This document shows positions 45,531-49,636 of a DNA stretch of 49,636 bases, piece after piece. The stretch spans positions 1-49,636 of the forward strand of contig JAJXZW010000015.1 of NCBI GenBank assembly GCA_021779855.1. The letters run 5' to 3'. The notes beneath the pieces are model-generated. The model had not been told where the DNA came from, ran no database searches, and worked only from the letters and a program-made list of their open reading frames with translations. The translations under genes and the position numbers were made by a program. Numbering within the stretch: the first letter of the stretch is position 1; each line of letters starts with the position of its first letter. The DNA is from Actinomycetes bacterium. GTDB lineage: Bacteria; Actinomycetota; Acidimicrobiia; Acidimicrobiales; RAAP-2.

Positions 45531-46093
45531 GTGTAGTAGTCCCGCAGGACCTCCTCGGCGCAGAGGATCGGCGCCGGCACGCTCTGGCGCAGCGCCAGGG
45601 CCAGCGCGTCGCTCGTCCGGCAGTCCAGGACCTCACGGCCGTGGGGCGTCATCAGGTCGAGCTCGGCGAAGAAGACCCCGCCCTCGTAGCGCACGACGCG
45701 CGCGGCGATCACGTCGACGCGCGCGCGCGCCAGCGCGGCGGCCAGCAGCTCGTGGGTGGTCGGGCGCCGCCCGCTGACCTGGATGTGGGCCGCGTGCACG
45801 GCGATCGCGTCGGCCGTCGCCACCGGGATGGCCAGGTACCGGAAGGGCGACTCGGCCTCCTGGAGGTGGACGAAGGGCGAGGGGTCCGCGAGGTCGTAGA
45901 GCACCGACTCGAAGTTCATGACCCGGAAGACGGGCACCGCGGACGGCCCCGCGGGGTCGGGGGCGTCGTCGGGGGCGTCGTCGCGCGGCGGGCCGGCCGC
46001 CACGTCCTGCGCCTCGGGCGACGCGACGTCGCGCTCGGCCGTCTCGTCCTGCGCCTCGGGCGACGCGACGTCGCGCTCGGCCGTCTCGTCCAT
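45527..46093 (-). CDS. DUF151 / bifunctional nuclease-like protein with acidic repeat tail
   Basis: The protein has 188 residues. The C-terminal domain (about 52-188) is DUF151: LQEAESPFRYLAIPVATADA, RPTTHELLAAAL and a VLDCRTSDALALALR ending. The N-terminus is acidic, disordered and carries two exact copies of DETAERDVASPEAQ. ATG 46093 is chosen since TAGGGT, whose TAG is also the rodA stop, lies 7 bases upstream; GTG 46102 is the alternative. Plant and bacterial homologues have been linked to nuclease activity. It is last in the alaS-ruvX-mltG-aroE-rodA run. Confidence 0.82.
   Translation of the reverse strand: MDETAERDVASPEAQDETAERDVASPEAQDVAAGPPRDDAPDDAPDPAGPSAVPVFRVMNFESVLYDLADPSPFVHLQEAESPFRYLAIPVATADAIAVHAAHIQVSGRRPTTHELLAAALARARVDVIAARVVRYEGGVFFAELDLMTPHGREVLDCRTSDALALALRQSVPAPILCAEEVLRDYYT
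46004..46087 (-). repeat. Two exact tandem copies of a 42-bp unit inside the DUF151 gene
   Basis: 46004-46045 and 46046-46087 are identical base for base and add 14 residues per unit in frame. Next to it a 12-bp unit (GGGGGCGTCGTC) is also doubled near 45959-45982, coding DDAP twice. Exact identity suggests recent slippage or unequal recombination. Confidence 0.9.
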
Positions 46094-46103
46094 CGCGCTC
46101 ACC

Positions 46104-47252
46104 CTAACCGGCGCGTCGCGACACCGACAGGGCGACGCCGCCCGCGGCGAAGAAGACCACCGTCGCCGAGCCGCCGTAGCTGAGGAACGGCAACGGGATG
46201 CCCGTCATAGGCATGATGCCCATGTCCATCCCGATGTTCTCGAAGCAGCTGAACGCGAAGAACACGAAGATGCCGATCGCCAGGAGCCGGCCCATCGTGT
46301 CGCGCGCGTGGCGGCCCACCTTGAATATCCGGTAGGCCACGAAGGAGAGCAACCCGATCACCACGACCGAGCCGATGAACCCGACCTGCTCGCCGATGGC
46401 GGTGAAGATGAAGTCGGTCTGCTGCTCGGGCACGTAGCCGAGCACGGTCTGCAGCCCGTGGAAGAGGCCCGCCCCGTGGAGCCCGCCGGCACCGATGGCC
46501 GACTTGGCGTTGTCGACCTGGTAGATCAGCGGGGCCAACTGGGGGTTGTTGGAGTTCTGGTTGAGGAACGCCGTGAACCGGTCGACCTGGTAGCGCTTGA
46601 GGACGTCGAGGTAGGTGGCCACGACGAGGCCCGCGGAGCCCAGGACCGCCAGCAGGGTCATGAACCGGGGCGGCACCCCGGCCACCACGAGCATCGCCCC
46701 GATGGTGAGCACGATCACCACCGAGGTCCCGAGATCGGGCTGCTTGACGATCAGCAGCAGCGGGACGGCCGACATCACGAGGAGCCGCGCCACGTCGTAC
46801 ATGGTCAGGCCCTCGCGGCGCCGCTCGCAGTAGGTCGCCACGGCCAGCACCAGGCAGAGCACGGTGAACTCGCTCGGCTGGATCTGGATCGTCCCGCCCA
46901 GGCTGTACCAGCGCTGGGCGCCCAGGGCGCTGCGGCCCACGACGAAGAGCCCCGCCAGCGCGAGCAGGCTCAGCACGTACAGCGGGGTGGCCGCGATCTC
47001 GAAGCGCCGGTAGTCGAAGCGCGAGATGACGTACATCACCACCACGCCGAGCACCACGAAGACGGCCTGGCGCTCGACGTAGTAGTGGGGGTTGAGCCCG
47101 GCGTTGACCAGCGCCTGTCGGGTGGCGCTGTAGATCATGACGACCCCGGTCAGCCCGAGGACGACGATGCCGACGAACAGGCTCCAGTCCATCGTCCCGG
47201 GGGCCCGGAGGCGGCCCAGCACCAGGTCTCGGGCCCCGCGGACCTCGCTCAC
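46104..47252 (-). CDS. rodA: Rod-shape-determining protein RodA (SEDS)
   Basis: The protein has 382 residues and about ten membrane segments. GAQRWYSLGGTIQIQPSEF near 106-124, the catalytic aspartate in IVKQPDLGTSVVIV near 162, and the C-terminal TGIPLPFLSYGGSA are canonical RodA. It polymerises glycan strands of peptidoglycan. The GTG overlaps the aroE stop by 4 bp. It is the second SEDS protein in the window, and the more conventional one. Confidence 0.88.
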   Translation of the reverse strand: MSEVRGARDLVLGRLRAPGTMDWSLFVGIVVLGLTGVVMIYSATRQALVNAGLNPHYYVERQAVFVVLGVVVMYVISRFDYRRFEIAATPLYVLSLLALAGLFVVGRSALGAQRWYSLGGTIQIQPSEFTVLCLVLAVATYCERRREGLTMYDVARLLVMSAVPLLLIVKQPDLGTSVVIVLTIGAMLVVAGVPPRFMTLLAVLGSAGLVVATYLDVLKRYQVDRFTAFLNQNSNNPQLAPLIYQVDNAKSAIGAGGLHGAGLFHGLQTVLGYVPEQQTDFIFTAIGEQVGFIGSVVVIGLLSFVAYRIFKVGRHARDTMGRLLAIGIFVFFAFSCFENIGMDMGIMPMTGIPLPFLSYGGSATVVFFAAGGVALSVSRRAG

Positions 47253-48031
47253 CTCACGACCTCGAGGAGTTCGGCACCGTCCAAGGCTACGCCCCACCAG
47301 CCCGTCATGAGCCGCGCCGCCGTGTAGCAGAGCATCGCCAGCCCGTTCTGGGTCCGGCACCCCGCCGCCGCGTACCGCGCCAACCAGGGCGTCTCGCGGG
47401 GCTCGTAGGCCAGGTCCACCGCGACGGTCTCGGCGCCGGCGCCCGGGGCGATCGCGGCCTCGGGCCCGCGCGCGTGGGCCGGGACGGTGTTCACGACGAC
47501 CCCGACCGGTCGCTGGACCAGGGCCCCGGCGTGCACCCGCGGGTACCTCGCGGCCAGCCGCTCGGCCGGCCCGGGCCGGCGCGCGACGACCGACACGCTC
47601 GCCGCGCCGCGCTCGACCACCGCGTCGACGACGGCCCGGGCCGCGCCGCCGGCCCCGAGCACGACCACGTGGGCGTCCGCGACGACCTCGCCGTAGGCCG
47701 CCGCGAGGGCGTCGAGGAAGCCGCCGCCGTCGGTCGAGTCGCCCACCAGCCGGCCCTCGCGCACCACGATGCCGTTCACCGAGGAGGTGCGCCGGGCGAC
47801 CGCGCTCAGCTCGTCACAGGCGGCGAGGGCCCGGCCCTTGAGCGGCGCCGTGACGGCCACGGCGTCGAACTCCGCGAGAACCAGCTCGCGCAGTCGGCCC
47901 GCCTCCTCGGGGGTGACCTCGCGGCGCACCGAGTGGCCCCGCAGCCCGGCCCGGGCGAGGCCGGCCGCGTGCAGGGCCGGCGAGAGCGAGTGGGCGACGG
48001 GCGAGCCGACGACTCCGAGGCGCCACTCCAT
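47249..48031 (-). CDS. aroE: Shikimate dehydrogenase
   Basis: The protein has 260 residues. The shikimate-binding GSPVAHSLSPALHAAGL is at 9-25, the catalytic lysine in VTAPLKGRAL near 63, NGIVV and GDSTDGGGF near 84-101, and the cofactor-binding VVVLGAGGAARAVVDA near 120. The ATG overlaps the mltG stop (TGATG). The order mltG-aroE is common in actinobacteria. Confidence 0.92.
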   Translation of the reverse strand: MEWRLGVVGSPVAHSLSPALHAAGLARAGLRGHSVRREVTPEEAGRLRELVLAEFDAVAVTAPLKGRALAACDELSAVARRTSSVNGIVVREGRLVGDSTDGGGFLDALAAAYGEVVADAHVVVLGAGGAARAVVDAVVERGAASVSVVARRPGPAERLAARYPRVHAGALVQRPVGVVVNTVPAHARGPEAAIAPGAGAETVAVDLAYEPRETPWLARYAAAGCRTQNGLAMLCYTAARLMTGWWGVALDGAELLEVVR

Positions 48032-49065
48032 CACAGCCCCCTCTTCGCCGCGAGGGCCTCGGCGGCCAGCTGCTCGGTGAAGGTGCGCGAGAACCTCTCG
48101 TCGCCGGCCTTGTCGATCACCTCGAAGTACATCCAGGGCCCCGGAGGGGCGTGGAGCACGGCCGCGAGCGCGCTCGCCGACACGGTGCAGATCGGGGTGG
48201 GCGGCAGGCCGGGGTGCAGGTACGTGTTGTACGGCGAGGGGGTCCGCTCGATGGCGTGGGTGACGGCGCCCCCGTCGATGTGCAGGGCGTAGAGCACGGT
48301 GGCGTCCATCTGCAGGGCGTCGCCGATGGCCAGGCGGTTGTAGATCACCCGGGCCACCCGGGGCATGTTCTTGGGGTAGTACCCCTCCTTCTCGACGATC
48401 GAGGCGGCCACCACGAGCTGGTAGGCGTCGAGCCCGCCGATCCTGGTCGAGGGGGTGAGCCCGGCCCGGGCCGCCTCGGCGTCGAAGGCCGCCACCATCT
48501 CGTGGGCGAGGCGCGCCGGGGTCGTCCCCGGGGTGACCAGGTACGCGCGCTCGCCGATGAGCCCCTCGGGCGAGCGGCCCTGGTGGTAGGGGCTCGCCGC
48601 GGCGGCCGCCGGCAGCGCCTTCTCCAGCGCGGTCGCGTAGCGGGCCCCGAGGATCGAGCCGGCCACCTGCTGGTAGAGCTCGTAGGTGGTGAGCCCGGCG
48701 GTGTTCTCGATCAGCGCCACGTTCGGCCCGCCCGCGAGGACGGCGCGCACGCTCGAGAACGACGACCCCTGGCGCATCTGGTAGGCCCCGGGCTGGACGG
48801 TCGGGGCGCCGAGCACGACCGCCTCCAGGCGGAAGGCGAAGGGCGAGGCGATCACCCCGGCCCGGCCCAGGTCGCCGGCCACCTGGGCGAAGGACTGGCC
48901 CGGGGTCACCTCGACGATCACCCGCTTGTGGCCGCCCGAGAAGATCGGGTACATCTGCAGCAGGAACCACACGGCGGCCACCACGACGAGGGCCGCCAGG
49001 ACTCCCGCGGCGAGCAGCGCGCGCGAGTGGCCGGCCGGGGCCCTCTCCTCGGCGTGGCTAGCCAC
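48031..49065 (-). CDS. mltG: Endolytic murein transglycosylase MltG (YceG family)
   Basis: The protein has 344 residues: a short cytoplasmic part, one membrane anchor (about 17-38), a LysM-like region with EVTPGQSFAQVAGDLGRAGV, then the YceG domain with the catalytic glutamate in ASIVEKEGYYPKNMPRVARV near 215 and SPYNTYLHPGLPPTPI near 270. It cleaves nascent glycan strands. The segment EGLIGERAYLVTPGTT is diverged from the usual LEGYLFPDTY. It overlaps ruvX by 8 bp. Confidence 0.9.
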   Translation of the reverse strand: MASHAEERAPAGHSRALLAAGVLAALVVVAAVWFLLQMYPIFSGGHKRVIVEVTPGQSFAQVAGDLGRAGVIASPFAFRLEAVVLGAPTVQPGAYQMRQGSSFSSVRAVLAGGPNVALIENTAGLTTYELYQQVAGSILGARYATALEKALPAAAAASPYHQGRSPEGLIGERAYLVTPGTTPARLAHEMVAAFDAEAARAGLTPSTRIGGLDAYQLVVAASIVEKEGYYPKNMPRVARVIYNRLAIGDALQMDATVLYALHIDGGAVTHAIERTPSPYNTYLHPGLPPTPICTVSASALAAVLHAPPGPWMYFEVIDKAGDERFSRTFTEQLAAEALAAKRGL

Positions 49066-49471
49066 GCGGGCCCCCGAGGTACGCCTCGAGCACCACCACG
49101 GCCGCGGCGCTGTCGATCGCCTCGCGCGCCTCGCGGGCGCGCCGGCCGGCCCCGGCGAGGCGCCGCCCGGCCTCCACGGTCGACAGCCGCTCGTCGAACG
49201 CGACGACCTCGACGCCCACGAGCGCGGCGCGCAGCTCCCGGCACAGCTCGTCGGCGAGCGACGTGCTCGGCGTCGACCGGCCCGACAGGGCGACGGGGCG
49301 CCCGACCACCACGGTCTCGACGGCCTCGTCGGCGACGAGGGCCGCGACCCGGGCGACGAGGCCCGCGCCGGCGGCGAGCGCCGGGCGCGGGAAGGCCATG
49401 GTGCGCCCCGAGTCGCTGAGCGCCACCCCGCAGCGCACGGTGCCCGGGTCGAGCGAGAGGACCCGCCCCAC
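49058..49471 (-). CDS. ruvX: Putative pre-16S rRNA nuclease / Holliday junction resolvase-like protein YqgF
   Basis: The 137-residue RNase H-like protein has the first aspartate in LSLDPGTVRCGVALSD, VVVGRPVALSG, FDERLSTVEA and the last aspartate in IDSAAAVVVLEAYL. The family helps 16S rRNA maturation in E. coli. The GTG lies 2 bp after the alaS stop; alaS-ruvX-mltG-aroE is a conserved order. Confidence 0.92.
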   Translation of the reverse strand: MGRVLSLDPGTVRCGVALSDSGRTMAFPRPALAAGAGLVARVAALVADEAVETVVVGRPVALSGRSTPSTSLADELCRELRAALVGVEVVAFDERLSTVEAGRRLAGAGRRAREAREAIDSAAAVVVLEAYLGGPRG

Positions 49472-49473
49472 GG

Positions 49474-49636
49474 TCAGAGGGACCGCGCCGCGACCAGCAC
49501 GGCGTCGATGCCCCCCGGGTCGCGCCCGCCGGCCACGGCCAGCCGGTCGCCCCCCCCACCGCCGCCGCTCACGTGGCGGGCGAGCGCGCGCACCGTCGCC
49601 GTCGCGTCGAGCGAGCCGTCGGTCGCCACCGCGAGG
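49474..49636 (-). CDS. alaS: Alanyl-tRNA synthetase, C-terminal end (partial)
   Basis: The last 54 residues before the TGA at 49476-49474 include HVSGGGGGGDRLAVAGGRDP followed by GGIDAVLVAARSL, the glycine-rich DHHA1 end typical of AlaS (compare the G-K-G-G-G-R pattern of the family). The rest lies beyond the right edge. Position just before ruvX supports the call. Confidence 0.85.
   Translation of the reverse strand, partial: LAVATDGSLDATATVRALARHVSGGGGGGDRLAVAGGRDPGGIDAVLVAARSL

Noticed and set aside
46004-46087. CRISPR-like repeat
   Set aside because: Only two adjacent copies without spacers, in frame within a gene; no CRISPR array or cas gene is seen in the window.
45918-47327. 469-residue plus-strand frame opposite DUF151 and rodA
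   Set aside because: His/Asp/Gln-rich antisense composition, no motifs, while the minus strand has clear RodA features.

Overview
The window is about 49.6 kb of GC-rich actinobacterial chromosome with a lower-GC mobile region at its left end. A mycothiol synthase (35437-36279), a late menaquinone pathway, an ANTAR regulator beside polA, the uvrC-rapZ-yvcK-gap-pgk-tpi-secG cluster, many GTG starts and several apparently leaderless genes all point to Actinomycetota. A deep-branching class such as Acidimicrobiia fits best, but that placement is inference.

Region 1 (1-6689) is a nested set of mobile elements beside an intact tRNA-Leu(GAG). From left to right it holds the right end of a truncated IS3-family element (to about 339), the C-terminal remnant of one large serine integrase (340-514), and a complete integrated element of about 6.1 kb. 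That element is bounded by a 10-bp direct repeat that forms part of the tRNA acceptor stem (505-514 and 6605-6614). It carries its own large serine integrase, a Rep_trans-type replication initiator, an HTH-like regulator, a palindromic operator placed inside the rep promoter, and a divergent low-GC cargo operon: an OLD-like ATPase, a DUF6338 membrane protein, and a third gene interrupted by an in-frame TGA. The cargo operon is the best candidate for an undescribed (possibly anti-phage) system.

Region 2 (6724-20580, all on the minus strand) runs in transcription order coaE, uvrB, uvrA, uvrC, rapZ, yvcK, gap, pgk, tpiA, secG and an orphan family-5 solute-binding protein. Genes mostly overlap by 1-8 bp. 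WhiA is absent from its usual place between yvcK and gap.

Region 3 (20680-24470, plus strand) is a four-gene peptide/nickel-type ABC transporter lying between coaE and rpsA, which are near neighbours in many actinobacteria. Region 4 (24467-30435, minus strand) holds rpsA, polA, an ANTAR response regulator, a small coiled-coil protein and menC. Region 5 (30475-33772, plus strand) holds tRNA-Leu(CAA) and a type II fatty acid set (fabD, fabG, acpP, fabF).

Region 6 (33769-40111) mixes a TrpF-like protein lacking the usual cysteine, ygfZ, a small protein, mshD, a VIT-type iron/manganese transporter, a MaoC hydratase, menG, menF and a polyprenol-phosphate mannose synthase. Region 7 (about 40121-40937) is a short insertion with terminal inverted repeats and a target-site duplication. 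It carries the N-terminal part of a TnpB/Cas12-like protein and splits a divergent promoter region. Region 8 (40992-49636) holds an LPG-synthase-like membrane protein, ppk, two SEDS proteins, a DUF151 nuclease-like protein with a 42-bp tandem repeat, aroE, mltG, ruvX and the 3' end of alaS.

The chromosomal part is extremely compact: all six convergent protein-gene pairs overlap, four of them by exactly 4 bp through shared stop codons.
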